The notes: generated by a model from the letters alone, not told the origin. A DNA stretch of 64,000 nt from Pseudophaeobacter profundi (GCF_029697505.1 NZ_JARJEF010000006.1:124001-188000), one strand, 5' to 3'; positions 1-9,135 are shown, counted from the stretch's first letter. Numbers and translations are program-made.

Positions 1-331
1 AGCAGGGGCACCAGGGCTTCATCTGATCCACCGTAAGCTCGGGATCAACCAGCGCAAGGCGATTGTCTTCCCCCACAAACAGGCCGCTGAAATAGGTGCT
101 TTACCCCGTGCGCACGTAGCGTTCGCCATCCTCTGGCTGCAGCGCGACAAGCCGAAATATCGGTTCATCCTTGTCCAACCACGCCACCGCTTCGCTATAG
201 ATATCGTCCCAGTCCTGCCCAACCTTTGACAGCAAAAACTTATAAAGCGGCGTATGGTCCAATCCGTTGCATTTTTCGCACGCAGCCAAAGATACCAGCG
301 AAGCCCCAAGAAAGGAAACTGCTCCCGCCAT
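1..331 (-). pseudogene. Lipoprotein gene interrupted by an in-frame stop, cut by the window edge
   Basis: From the ATG at 329-331, preceded by AGGTAAGA, the frame encodes a signal peptide ending in a lipobox (LAAC), so the product would be a lipid-anchored envelope lipoprotein. After about 76 codons the frame meets TAA at 101-103. The same frame then stays open for 33 more codons to the window edge with ordinary protein-like sequence (GLFVGEDNRLALVDPEL), so the original protein very probably ran through this position. Either the gene is a nonsense mutant or there is a base error. I do not recognise the family beyond lipoprotein. It lies downstream of the RND efflux operon on the same strand, about 90 bp after the permease stop. 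Confidence 0.6.
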
Positions 332-422
332 TCTTACCTGTGCGAACCATAGTGCATAGAAACAAGAAGGGCCGCGGTCTTCACCGCAGCCCCCAAGATG
401 GTTTTGATAGAGCACAGCCCCA

Positions 423-3400
423 TTATGCCGCCAGTGCCAGTGCCGCCTTCCGCTCTCGCTTCTCATCACGGGCAAAGAAGATCAGGTAGAACACCGGCGC
501 CGCCACCAGGGTCAGCACCGTGGCAAAGGCCAGACCGCCCATGATGGTCACCGCCATGGAGACAAAAAAGGCATCCCACAGCAGCGGGATCATCCCCAAA
601 ATCGTCGTAACCGCCGCCAGCATGACCGGGCGCAGACGCGACACGGATGCCTCGACGATGGCCTCGCGCAGGGGTTTGCCCGTCTCGCGCACCAGGTCGA
701 TTTCTTCGACCAGAACGATGCCATTCTTGATCAGCATCCCCGACAGGCTGAGCAGGCCCAAAAGCGCGGTGAAGGTAAAGGGCAGACCGGTGCCAAGCAG
801 GCCGACAACCACCCCGTTCACAGACATCGGCACCAAGAGCCAAATGATGATCGGCTGGCGCAGCGCGTTGAACAAGAGCACAGAGATCAGCACCATGATC
901 AGCACCGTCACAGGCAGCTGCTTGCCCAGACTTTCATTGGCATCGCCCGAGCTTTCGTGCTCTCCGCCCCATTCCATGGCATAGCCAGGAGGCAGCGGCA
1001 TTTCTTCAATGCTGGCCTGGATTTCGGAAAAGACCGTGGCGGCGGTCAAATCAACCGGAATATCGGCGCCCACCGTCAGGGTTGGCACCCGGTCGCGACG
1101 GTGCAGCAAGGTGTTTTCCAGCTTCAGATCGACGCCATCGATCATTTGTTCGATCGGCAGGAACTTCTGCGCGTTATTGGAATAGACCACCTGATCCATG
1201 ATGTTATAGGCGCCATCGCGGGGGCGGCGAATGATGATGGGGATCAGCCGGTCCTGTTCGCGAAAGACCCCGGCCTGCAACCCATCGGTTGAAAACAACA
1301 GCGTGTCGGCAATGTCTTCGCGGGCGATGCCAGCGGTCTGGGCACGCTCGGTCGCATAGCGCGGTGTCAGTACCAGTTCCTGCTCGCGCCAGTCCTGCCG
1401 AGTATTCAGGATATTGGGCGAAGCGGCCTCCAGGCGGCGCTTGGCCTCTTCTCCCAGTTGACGCAGCACCTTTGGGTCCGGGCCCGAGAAGCGCACCTGG
1501 ATGGGATCGCCGCCACCCGGCCCAAAGACAAGCCGCTTGGTCCGGAACTCGCCCTCGGGGAACTGCGCCTGTCCAAAGGCTTCCAGTTCTTGCTGCAGTG
1601 GCGGAATATCAGCCAGGCTGGCGGTGCGAATGATCATATGACCATAGCTTGGGTTAGGTTTCTCTGCGTTGTAGGTCAGCATGAAACGGGTGGCACCCTG
1701 CCCCACGAAAGTGGTGAAATCCACCACGTCTTCGCGCGTTTTCAGCCAGTCCTCAACCACGGCCAGATGCGCCGAAGTTGTTTCTATCGTGCTGCCCTGC
1801 GGCAGTTTGTAGTGCACGAAGAACAGCGGCGTATTGGCATCGGGAAAGAACTGCTGCTTGACGGTGCCAAAGGCGGCAAAGCACACCACCGTCAGGCCAA
1901 ACAGCCCCACGACCACCAGCCAACGCAGCTTTAGCGAGATCCGCAGCAAGCTACCATAGGCGCGAAACAACAGTCCGCCATAGGCATCCGTGTCGTCGCC
2001 ATCGCCCTGTTTGAAGAAATAATGCCCCAAGAGCGGCGTCGCGGTCAGCGCCAGAAGCCAGCTCAGCAACAGGGAAATGCCAATCACCGCAAAGAGCGAG
2101 AACAGGAATTCACCGGCGGAATCCGGACTTAGCCCAATGCCTGCAAAGGCCATGATGCCAATCACCGTCGCCCCCAGAAGCGGAATCTGCGTCTTGGCGG
2201 CCGCATCATGGGCCGCCGCACGGGAATCGCGGCCGCGCTGCATGGAAATCTGCATGCCTTCGGCCACCACAATGGCGTTATCCACCAACATCCCCATGGC
2301 GATAATCAGCGCCCCCAGCGAGATCCGCTCCATTTCAATGGAAAACAGGTTCATGAACAAAAGCGTGCCCACCACAGTCAGCAACAGGGTTGTGCCCACA
2401 ACCACAGCCGCCCGCCAGCCCATGAACAGGGCCAGCACCGCAACCACAATCGCCACCGAGGTCGCAAGATTGACAAGAAAGTCATTGGAAGCCTGATCCA
2501 CCACCAGATGCTGCTGATAGATCGGCAGCAGCTCTACCCCAAAGGGGATCTGCCGGTCCAGCGCGGCCAGACGATCATCGACCCGTGTGCCCACTTCGAC
2601 GATATTTTCACTGGCAAGGCCGGCAATGCCAAGGGTGAAGGCTTCGACCCCGTTGAACCGGATCATCAGGTCGGGATTGCTGGTACGGCCACGAAAGACC
2701 TTGGCCATATCAACCACATTGATCACCTCGCCCTGGGCGCCAATCGACAGGCCGGCGATTTCCGACACGGTATCTGATCCGGCCGGGGCGCTGATGCGGG
2801 TCTCGGACTGTCCGGCATCAAGAAACCCGCCAGAACGTACAGTATTGGAGGTGGCGATAGAACCGGCGATGGCATTGATAGAGATGTTCTGATTGACCGA
2901 AATCGCCATATCAGGTTCGACAAAAACCGCCTCTTCCGGCAGGCCGGCAATCTCGACATCCGCGACCCCGTCCACCGCCAGCAGTTCTCGCCGCAAAAAG
3001 GTGGCCAGTTCGTGTTTTTCGGCGTCGGTATAGCCCTCGGTGGTAACTGCATAAAACAGGCCAAAGACATCGCCGAAACTGTCGTTCACAAAGGGCTGGG
3101 AAACCCCATCGGGCAACCCGCGCGCCGCGTCGCGAATATTGGCCCGCAGATCGGTCCAGATCGCAGGCAATTCACTGCCATCATAGATGTCTTGCATTTC
3201 CACTTCGATCAGCGAACTGCCGGGGCGATTGATCGAGGTGATGGTCTTTACCTCGCCCATTTTCTGGATCGCTGATTCCAGTGGCTCAGTCACCTCGCGG
3301 GCGACCTGCTCGGCGCTGGCGCCGGGATAGGCCGTGATGATGACCGCCTGTTTGATGGTAAAGGCCGGGTCTTCCAGGCGGCCCAGGTTCAGGAACCCCC

Positions 3401-3479
3401 ATATGCCGCCCAGCAGGGCCACCAGCATAATGATCCAAGTATAAAGTGGCCGATTGATCGAGGCGCGTGCAATATCCAT
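423..3479 (-). CDS. RND-family efflux transporter permease (AcrB-like)
   Basis: A protein of about 1018 residues, the usual length for RND permeases. It has an N-terminal transmembrane helix, two large periplasmic loops and two bundles of membrane helices. The transmembrane-4 motif GMLVDNAIVVAEG carries the proton-relay Asp (about residue 400), as in hydrophobe/amphiphile exporters. I start it at the ATG at 3477-3479 (MDIARASINRP), the family's typical beginning. An upstream start at 3509 would add ten residues and overlap the adaptor gene. It ends in a charged cytoplasmic tail. Last gene of the marR-adaptor-permease operon; it should form a tripartite pump with the adaptor and an outer-membrane channel encoded elsewhere. 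The substrate cannot be read from sequence. Confidence 0.93.
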   Translation of the reverse strand: MDIARASINRPLYTWIIMLVALLGGIWGFLNLGRLEDPAFTIKQAVIITAYPGASAEQVAREVTEPLESAIQKMGEVKTITSINRPGSSLIEVEMQDIYDGSELPAIWTDLRANIRDAARGLPDGVSQPFVNDSFGDVFGLFYAVTTEGYTDAEKHELATFLRRELLAVDGVADVEIAGLPEEAVFVEPDMAISVNQNISINAIAGSIATSNTVRSGGFLDAGQSETRISAPAGSDTVSEIAGLSIGAQGEVINVVDMAKVFRGRTSNPDLMIRFNGVEAFTLGIAGLASENIVEVGTRVDDRLAALDRQIPFGVELLPIYQQHLVVDQASNDFLVNLATSVAIVVAVLALFMGWRAAVVVGTTLLLTVVGTLLFMNLFSIEMERISLGALIIAMGMLVDNAIVVAEGMQISMQRGRDSRAAAHDAAAKTQIPLLGATVIGIMAFAGIGLSPDSAGEFLFSLFAVIGISLLLSWLLALTATPLLGHYFFKQGDGDDTDAYGGLLFRAYGSLLRISLKLRWLVVVGLFGLTVVCFAAFGTVKQQFFPDANTPLFFVHYKLPQGSTIETTSAHLAVVEDWLKTREDVVDFTTFVGQGATRFMLTYNAEKPNPSYGHMIIRTASLADIPPLQQELEAFGQAQFPEGEFRTKRLVFGPGGGDPIQVRFSGPDPKVLRQLGEEAKRRLEAASPNILNTRQDWREQELVLTPRYATERAQTAGIAREDIADTLLFSTDGLQAGVFREQDRLIPIIIRRPRDGAYNIMDQVVYSNNAQKFLPIEQMIDGVDLKLENTLLHRRDRVPTLTVGADIPVDLTAATVFSEIQASIEEMPLPPGYAMEWGGEHESSGDANESLGKQLPVTVLIMVLISVLLFNALRQPIIIWLLVPMSVNGVVVGLLGTGLPFTFTALLGLLSLSGMLIKNGIVLVEEIDLVRETGKPLREAIVEASVSRLRPVMLAAVTTILGMIPLLWDAFFVSMAVTIMGGLAFATVLTLVAAPVFYLIFFARDEKRERKAALALAA

Positions 3480-3489
3480 GTTCCGGGCC

Positions 3490-4578
3490 TCAGCTCGCAA
3501 AACCGGCAAACCGGCGGACCGATTGACCGTCGGTCAGCGCATTGCCACCGGTGGCAACGATCTCTTCGCCGCCGTCCAGACCAGAGGAAATGGCGAAATC
3601 GCCGTTCTGCGTCGCCTGCAGCTCTACTGCGACCCAGTTGACCACCCCGGTCTCGCCACCCTTGGGGGAAAAGACCATGACGCCAACTTCGCCCGCCGCA
3701 GAGGTCACAATCGCAGTGCCCGGCACCAGGATGCCCCGCTCGCCGGTGTCCACCTTGATCCGCACCGAGGCCGAGGCCCCCGGCAGGATTTCTCGCCCCT
3801 CTGGCGGGGTCATACGAAAGGTCACCCGGAAGGTCTGGCCGATATTGCTGGCTTCGGCCTTGAATTCAAGGATCTCCAGAGGAAATTCCTCGTCGCTGCC
3901 GGGAAAGCGCGCGGTGGTCGAAACGTCGTCGCCACGATCCGCCCGCTGGAACAGGATCTCTGGCACGTCGACTTCGATATGCAGCACCGACATGTCATGC
4001 AGGCGCACAATCGGCACCCCGGCAGATACGGTGGTGAAATTCTCAACTTCGCGGGTGGAAACCAACGCCTCGAACGGGGCGTTCAAGGTGGCATGACGCA
4101 GTTCATACTCGGCATTGCGCAGCGCCACCCGTGCCAGCCCCGCCTGGGTTGTGGCATCTTCGATCGACACCGCGCTTACCGTACCTTTCAGCCGCTCCAG
4201 CCGGTGAACCGTCCGATCCGCCTGTTCCTTTTGCAGCCGCGCCTGTTCCAGGTTCAGTTCAAAGGGTTCCAGATCAAGCTGCGCAATCAATTGCCCCTTG
4301 GGCACGATATAGCCTTCGGCCACCGGGAAGCGCATCACCTGGCCAGGCACCTGAAAGGCCAGATCAACCGTCTGCTGGGCGGCCACCTGGCCAAAGAACT
4401 GCCGTTCCAGCAACCGGGTGCCCGACTGGGTTGTCAGCAGTTTCACCGGTTTGAGCACCTCTTCCGCCTGTGCCGGCACCGCCAGGGCCAGCCCAGATAT
4501 TGCCACACTGGAAACCGCCAGGGCAGTACCTGTCAAAACCGGCACCATCGCCACGGCTAATTTTTGCAATAGCTGCAT
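3490..4578 (-). CDS. RND efflux periplasmic adaptor subunit (HlyD/AcrA-like membrane fusion protein)
   Basis: A 362-residue protein with an N-terminal signal sequence or anchor (hydrophobic to about residue 38, AQA cleavage-like site), a split lipoyl/barrel-sandwich domain (about 65-100 and 160-200) around a coiled-coil hairpin (about 105-160), then beta-barrel and membrane-proximal domains. It bridges the inner-membrane pump to an outer-membrane channel. It lies 3 bp after the MarR gene and about 10 bp before the permease, so the three genes almost certainly share one transcript. Confidence 0.92.
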   Translation of the reverse strand: MQLLQKLAVAMVPVLTGTALAVSSVAISGLALAVPAQAEEVLKPVKLLTTQSGTRLLERQFFGQVAAQQTVDLAFQVPGQVMRFPVAEGYIVPKGQLIAQLDLEPFELNLEQARLQKEQADRTVHRLERLKGTVSAVSIEDATTQAGLARVALRNAEYELRHATLNAPFEALVSTREVENFTTVSAGVPIVRLHDMSVLHIEVDVPEILFQRADRGDDVSTTARFPGSDEEFPLEILEFKAEASNIGQTFRVTFRMTPPEGREILPGASASVRIKVDTGERGILVPGTAIVTSAAGEVGVMVFSPKGGETGVVNWVAVELQATQNGDFAISSGLDGGEEIVATGGNALTDGQSVRRFAGFAS

Positions 4579-4581
4579 CTT

Positions 4582-5130
4582 CTACCTTTCTGTGCCAAGC
4601 AGCTGGTCACCAGCGCCTAGAATGTTCTCTTGTATCTTGTCGGAAAGTTCCGCGAATTGGCCTATCTCATCCGGGGTCAGCCCGCTGATCTGGCGCAGGG
4701 TCCGCCCGGCGCGATCCTCTAGAGCGCTGCGCATCAGGCGCCCCTTTTCGGTCAGTTGCAGCTGCAGGGCACGCCGATCCTGCGGATCACGCTGGCGCTG
4801 CGCCAGCCCCTCTTGTTCCAGCCGGTCCGCCGCCAGGGTCACGCTGGAGGGCACCAGCAAGAGCGTTTTTGCCAGCTCTCCCATACGGCGCGGGCAATCG
4901 AGCTGCATCAGCAGATAGCACTCCATGCGGCCAAGCCCGGCACCAAGCCCCTGCTGTTCAAAGGCCTCTTCCATCCGCAGATGCAAGGCCAGGACGCCCC
5001 GCAGCGCCCGCATTTCCGGCGTCAGCATCACCTTGGCAGGCTGACTGGGTTGATCCGCGCGCGACAAGGCAGGCCCGCTGGCAGCACCAGCCCCTGAAGG
5101 CAGAGAGGATTTTGGTGAGGACGGTGACAT
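4582..5130 (-). CDS. MarR-family transcriptional regulator of the efflux operon
   Basis: A 182-residue protein. After a low-complexity N-terminal stretch of about 35 residues it shows a MarR winged helix: the recognition helix region reads LLVPSSVTLAADRLEQEGL and the wing RDPQDRRALQLQLTEKG. First gene of the operon with the adaptor and permease, so it probably autorepresses and controls the pump in response to a small ligand. A dyad in the divergent promoter region (5180-5204) is a candidate operator. Confidence 0.92.
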   Translation of the reverse strand: MSPSSPKSSLPSGAGAASGPALSRADQPSQPAKVMLTPEMRALRGVLALHLRMEEAFEQQGLGAGLGRMECYLLMQLDCPRRMGELAKTLLLVPSSVTLAADRLEQEGLAQRQRDPQDRRALQLQLTEKGRLMRSALEDRAGRTLRQISGLTPDEIGQFAELSDKIQENILGAGDQLLGTER

Positions 5131-5179
5131 CTGGCTCCAGGCGGCAAAGAAGTGATTCCCTCTGACATACTTCAGCCAA

Positions 5180-5204
5180 TGAACCTTTCATGTGATGAAG
5201 TTCA
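5180..5204. promoter_or_regulatory. Candidate MarR operator in the divergent promoter region
   Basis: The intergenic region contains TTCATGTGATGAA (5187-5199), a perfect 5-bp dyad with a 3-bp centre, flanked by TGAAC (5180-5184) and GTTCA (5200-5204), which form an outer dyad offset by one base. Size and position about 50 bp upstream of marR fit a MarR dimer site. The protein-site match is inference. Confidence 0.4.
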
Positions 5205-5323
5205 CACTTCTTTGTTCGGCGCCCATCTTTGTGCGCCCCCTTCGCGGAACCTGTCGTAAACCTTGACCTTTGGCACAAAAAAGCGGCACAACTGCGGGGT
5301 TTCATCCCCATAGGTCCAAAGCC

Positions 5324-6454
5324 ATGTACACAGCCGCCATCACCGGCACCGGGGTTTTCACCCCCTCGCAAGTCATCACCAATGCCGAACTGGTTGAGGC
5401 CTTCAATGCCTATGCCGACCGGATCAACGCCGAAAACGCCGAGGCCATTGCCGCAGGCGACGTTGAACCGCTGCAGCATTCCTCGGAGGAGTTCATCTTC
5501 AAGGCCTCTGGGATCGAACAGCGCTATGTCATGGACAAGACCGGGGTGCTTAACCCGGATATCATGTATCCACAGCTGCGCCAGCGCGACGACGCTGAGC
5601 CGGGCATCCTAGCCGAAATGGCACTGGACGCAGCCCAAAAGGCGCTGGCCCAGGCGGGCAAGACCGCTGAAGATGTCGATCTGGTGATCTGCGCCGCCTC
5701 TAACCTAGAGCGCGCCTATCCGGCAGTTGCGATTGAAATCCAGGATCTTCTGGGGATCAAGGGTTTTGCCTTTGACATGAATGTCGCCTGTTCTTCGGCC
5801 ACTTTTGGCATTCAGACTGCCGCCGATATGATCCGCTCTGGCAGCATTCGTTCGGCCCTGGTTGTGAACCCCGAAATCTGTTCCGGCCATCTGGAATGGC
5901 GCGACCGCGATTGCCATTTTATCTTTGGCGATGTGGCAACAGCAACCCTGCTGGAGCGGATCGAAGACGCCAAGGGCGATCATTTTGAGGTGATTTCAAC
6001 CCGCTGTGCCACTGAATTTTCCAACAACATCCGCAACAACAACGGTTTCCTGCGGCGCTCTCGCCCTGATGGGGTGAAAGACCGGCGCGATATGCAGTTC
6101 ATGCAAAACGGGCGCAAGGTCTTCAAGGAAGTGCTGCCAATGGTCAGCCAGCACATCGCCGCCCATATGGCGGATGAAGGCATTCAGAGCGACGCGCTAA
6201 AGCGGCTGTGGTTGCATCAAGCCAATAAGTCCATGAATGATTTCATCGGCAAAAAGGCCCTTGGCCGCACCCCACAGCCGGGGGAACAACCCAATATCCT
6301 GCAGGACTATGCCAATACCTCTTCTGCCGGGTCGATCATTGCCTTTGCCAAATATTCGCAAGATCTGGCCGAGGGAGATCTGGGGCTGATCTGTTCGTTT
6401 GGCGCGGGCTATTCCGTGGGATCGGTTCTGCTGCGGCGCCACCACGGCAGCTAA
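5324..6454 (+). CDS. Beta-ketoacyl-ACP synthase III-family protein (FabH-like)
   Basis: A 376-residue thiolase-fold condensing enzyme with the complete Cys-His-Asn triad of FabH-type enzymes: Cys156 in NVACSSATFG, His298 in LHQANKSM, Asn331 in YANTSSAGS. It should catalyse a decarboxylating condensation of an acyl-thioester with malonyl-ACP or a related reaction. It is longer than the roughly 320 residues of E. coli FabH, with extra sequence in the N-terminal half (about 30-75). The start is the ATG at 5324, where family similarity begins. It is transcribed away from the marR efflux operon with no fatty-acid genes beside it, so a specialised acyl product is possible; whether it replaces housekeeping FabH cannot be decided here. 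Confidence 0.88.
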   Translation: MYTAAITGTGVFTPSQVITNAELVEAFNAYADRINAENAEAIAAGDVEPLQHSSEEFIFKASGIEQRYVMDKTGVLNPDIMYPQLRQRDDAEPGILAEMALDAAQKALAQAGKTAEDVDLVICAASNLERAYPAVAIEIQDLLGIKGFAFDMNVACSSATFGIQTAADMIRSGSIRSALVVNPEICSGHLEWRDRDCHFIFGDVATATLLERIEDAKGDHFEVISTRCATEFSNNIRNNNGFLRRSRPDGVKDRRDMQFMQNGRKVFKEVLPMVSQHIAAHMADEGIQSDALKRLWLHQANKSMNDFIGKKALGRTPQPGEQPNILQDYANTSSAGSIIAFAKYSQDLAEGDLGLICSFGAGYSVGSVLLRRHHGS

Positions 6455-6542
6455 GCAGGCAGGCCGATACAGAAGAAGGCAGCCAAGGCCCCGCAATCAA
6501 AGCGGTCTGGCCTTGGCCTAGCCCCTGGCCCACCCTTTTGCG

Positions 6543-7016
6543 CTAGGCGCTTTCTTCTTCCAGATGCAGCTTCATATCCAACAGGACATGCTGCAACAGC
6601 ACCGTTTCCCGCAACAGCCGCTTGGCTTCATTCACGGTGATAATACCGTCTTCGATTGCCGTCTGGTATTCGCTCATCAAAAAGGCAAACCGCTGGCTGA
6701 GCGCGATTACATCCGCGTTGACCCCGCCATTGCGACCCGCACCGCCTTCGGCATTGCCGCCACTTCTGCTTTCGTAAGACAGGGTGATATTCTTCAGATC
6801 CGCAAGCGCAGAGGTCACATGCGGATAAGAGGATTCTTTCTCCAGCTTGGCCACCGCATCCACCGGCATAAAACGATCAGCGTGTTCTGCGTTGTCTGAA
6901 TAATACCGCCCCAAAGTTGCCTTGGATTTTCCGGTGATCTGGCAGGCCGCCTCAATCCCGACATCCTTTACCAGGGCCTCTGTATGCTTTTTCAGATAGG
7001 TACCAATCTCTGCCAT
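6543..7016 (-). CDS. Conserved-looking hypothetical protein with a helix-turn-helix-like N-terminus
   Basis: A 157-residue protein. Residues about 20-60 (GIEAACQITGKSKATLGRYY and following) look like a helix-turn-helix with a DNA-reading helix, recalling small phage-type regulators. A Gly/Asn-rich linker (about 84-98) leads to a helical C-terminal half with heptad-like Leu spacing that could dimerise. Codon usage matches the neighbours. I do not recognise a named family. It stands alone, divergent from the segment upstream of thymidine kinase. A regulatory role is inference only. Confidence 0.75.
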   Translation of the reverse strand: MAEIGTYLKKHTEALVKDVGIEAACQITGKSKATLGRYYSDNAEHADRFMPVDAVAKLEKESSYPHVTSALADLKNITLSYESRSGGNAEGGAGRNGGVNADVIALSQRFAFLMSEYQTAIEDGIITVNEAKRLLRETVLLQHVLLDMKLHLEEESA

Positions 7017-7544
7017 TAACTCTCACCAGCTATGCCGCGCCAAAAGGGGAAGGTCGGGAAAAATTTCCCATAAGGGTGTTGTAAAGTATTTGTTATTCTT
7101 GCGCCATCCCTAAGGTTTTCAGGGATTTAGAGAGTGACGGAGGATATATTTCAGCCTCCATTTTATTGCGAAGTCGGCTTTGTGAGTGGGCTGTCTTCGA
7201 GAGAAAATGCATTTTCCCATGCTTTGAGATGGGCAAACTTTTCAAACAGGTACCCTTCCTGCCTGCCCGGTCACATTTGCCGGGCCTCCCCTTTCAGGCC
7301 ATCACCTGCGAAGGATCGGGAAGGGTACGATTTGCTCTATCCCCGTACGCGGCCTCGGAGGATTGCCATTTTCCCTCTAGATTTAAGGGGATGCGCGTTG
7401 ACCGCGCAACTCCACGGCTTGGCAGATCGCCAGAAGAGAACCATCAGCCGCGCCTACAACCGGGGGGCATTTCTGTCGTTCCGGCACCGCCACCGGCAGC
7501 TCTGCCCCTTGCCCAGCCCCGCTCCGGCGCGATATGGGAGCGCC
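7017..7544. other. Long intergenic region with no convincing gene
   Basis: About 530 bp separate the divergent HTH-like gene and thymidine kinase. The first 100 bp are AT-richer and should hold the promoters. An open frame runs from 7134 into tdk, but its translation (Pro/Arg/Ser/Cys-rich, no family resemblance) does not look like protein. The region contains several strong dyads between 7203 and 7328, listed separately. The last 200 bp before tdk show nothing recognisable. Confidence 0.6.
7203..7328 (+). ncRNA. Candidate structured RNA or long leader upstream of tdk
   Basis: Successive dyads cover this stretch: GAAAATGCATTTTC (7203-7216); CCCAT/ATGGG (7216-7220 with 7229-7233); and a nested set in which GTACCCTTCC (7250-7259) pairs exactly with GGAAGGGTAC (7319-7328), GCCTG (7261-7265) with CAGGC (7295-7299), and CCCGG (7266-7270) with CCGGG (7280-7284). 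The 5' strand from 7250 to 7270 would be almost fully paired, with bulges only on the 3' side. This could be a small RNA or a 5' leader. I cannot match it to a known family, and no clear terminator follows. Confidence 0.3.
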
Positions 7545-8129
7545 ATGGCAAAGCTCTATTTCAATTACTCAACCATGAACGCGGGAAAGTCGGCGGTTCT
7601 CTTGCAGGCCTCGCATAACTACCGTGAAAACAACATGGACACCTATCTGCTGACCGCGCAGATCGACACCCGTGAAGGCGCCGGAAGAATCGCTTCGCGC
7701 ATTGGCATCAGCGCAGCTGCCGATACCTTCGCGCCGGACGATGATCTTTTTACCAAGATCAGCACCCGTCTGGCCCAGGGAAAACTGGCCAGCATTTTTG
7801 TTGATGAGGCCCAGTTCCTGACCCCTGATCAGGTCTGGCAGCTGGCCAATGTCGTGGATGATCTCGGCGTACCGGTGCTGTGCTACGGGCTGCGGGTGGA
7901 TTTTCAAGGCCAGCTGTTTCCCGGCTCTGCCAGTCTCTTGGCGCTGGCCGATGAAATGCGCGAGGTCCGCACGATTTGCCACTGCGGGAAAAAGGCCACC
8001 ATGGTGATCCGCCAGGATGGGACAGGCCGCGCCATCACCAAGGGCGATCAGGTGCAGATCGGCGGCAACGAAAGCTATGTTTCACTGTGCCGCCGCCACT
8101 GGCGCGCCGCCATGCGGGCGGGCGATTGA
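7545..8129 (+). CDS. tdk: Thymidine kinase (type II, TK1-like)
   Basis: A 194-residue protein, the normal size for TK1-type kinases. It shows the P-loop STMNAGKSAVLL near the N-terminus, the Walker-B-like VDEAQF, and a zinc lasso with CHCGKKA and a later CRRHW pair near the C-terminus. It phosphorylates thymidine to dTMP in the salvage pathway. The start is the ATG at 7545 (MAKLYFNYSTMNAGKS), matching the family; longer in-frame starts add a non-protein-like extension. It has its own long upstream region and no operon partner. Confidence 0.95.
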   Translation: MAKLYFNYSTMNAGKSAVLLQASHNYRENNMDTYLLTAQIDTREGAGRIASRIGISAAADTFAPDDDLFTKISTRLAQGKLASIFVDEAQFLTPDQVWQLANVVDDLGVPVLCYGLRVDFQGQLFPGSASLLALADEMREVRTICHCGKKATMVIRQDGTGRAITKGDQVQIGGNESYVSLCRRHWRAAMRAGD

Positions 8130-8184
8130 CCTAACCGCCCTCGCCCCCCCCCCTGTTCCGCCCCTGTTTACCCAGGGGCCGGGT

Positions 8185-9135
8185 TCAGGCCAAATTTGGC
8201 GGCGTTTCACTGGCAAGCCCTGCGGCAAGGTTGTCCAGCGCCATATGGCCCATGGCGCTGCGCACCTCCTCGGTGGCGGTGCCCAGATGCGGCAGGAGCG
8301 TCACGTTATCCAAATCCCGCAGCGCCTGCGGCACCTCGGGTTCGAATTCATAAACATCAAGCCCCGCGCCTGCGATACCTCCCGCTTGCAGGGCGGCAAT
8401 CAGCGCCGCCTGGTCGACCACCTCGCCGCGTGCGATATTGACCAGATGCGCCGTTGGCTGCATCGCCGCCAGCACCGCTGTATCGACAAGATGCCGCGTT
8501 TCAGCCCCACCCGGCACCGCCACCACCAGGAAATCCACCGCTGCGGCCATCTGTGTAAGGTCGGGCATCCGCACTGCGGCAAAATCCAGATCCTTGTCGC
8601 TGCGCGCGATGTAGGAAACCTGCATACCAAAGCCAAAGTGGCAGCGCCGGGCAATCGCGGCGCCAATCCGGCCCATCCCGACAACACCCAGCTTTTTGCC
8701 GGTCACATGCTGGCCCAGCATCTGGGTCGGATGCCAGCCAGACCAGTCGCCACTGCGCACCAGCCGTTCCCCCGCGCCTGCCCGGCGCGCCGACATCAGG
8801 ATCAGCGTCAGGGCAATATCCGCCGTGGCATCGGTGACGGCACCGGGCGTGTTGCTCACCTGCACCCCATGGGCATGTGCAGCGGCCACATCGATATGAT
8901 TGATCCCAACGCCAAAATTGGCCAAAAGCTTGCAGCGTGGGTTTGCCACTTCGGCAAAGACACTGGCATCAAAGGTATCGCCCAGCGTTGGCATCACCAG
9001 ATCATAGTCCCGCAATGCGGCCGTCATCTCTTGCCGGGACATAACGCGGGTGTCAGCGCGAATATCAACATCAAACTCAGCCCGCGCGCGGGCCTCGACT
9101 GCGGCGGTCATCGGTCGTGTAATCAACAGCTTCAT
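8185..9135 (-). CDS. D-isomer-specific 2-hydroxyacid dehydrogenase (glyoxylate/hydroxypyruvate reductase-like)
   Basis: A 316-residue NAD(P)-dependent dehydrogenase. The Rossmann motif GVVGMGRIG lies in the central nucleotide-binding domain, and the catalytic set is visible as Arg in NIARGEVVDQ, a Glu in the YEFEPEVP region and His in LLPHLGTAT. The N- and C-terminal parts form the substrate domain (FGVGINHIDV). The family interconverts 2-ketoacids and D-2-hydroxyacids; glyoxylate or hydroxypyruvate is likely but unproven. I use the ATG at 9135, which follows the CsaA-like stop (9138-9140) by 2 bp; a TTG at 9141 is the other option. It probably ends the ybjN-proC-csaA transcript. Confidence 0.9.
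   Translation of the reverse strand: MKLLITRPMTAAVEARARAEFDVDIRADTRVMSRQEMTAALRDYDLVMPTLGDTFDASVFAEVANPRCKLLANFGVGINHIDVAAAHAHGVQVSNTPGAVTDATADIALTLILMSARRAGAGERLVRSGDWSGWHPTQMLGQHVTGKKLGVVGMGRIGAAIARRCHFGFGMQVSYIARSDKDLDFAAVRMPDLTQMAAAVDFLVVAVPGGAETRHLVDTAVLAAMQPTAHLVNIARGEVVDQAALIAALQAGGIAGAGLDVYEFEPEVPQALRDLDNVTLLPHLGTATEEVRSAMGHMALDNLAAGLASETPPNLA

Noticed and set aside
101..103. Recoding of the TAA codon as an unusual amino acid
   Set aside because: TAA is not a selenocysteine or pyrrolysine codon and no recoding structure is visible; mutation or base error is simpler.
7134..7544. N-terminal extension of thymidine kinase
   Set aside because: In frame but not protein-like, and the kinase family starts at the ATG at 7545.
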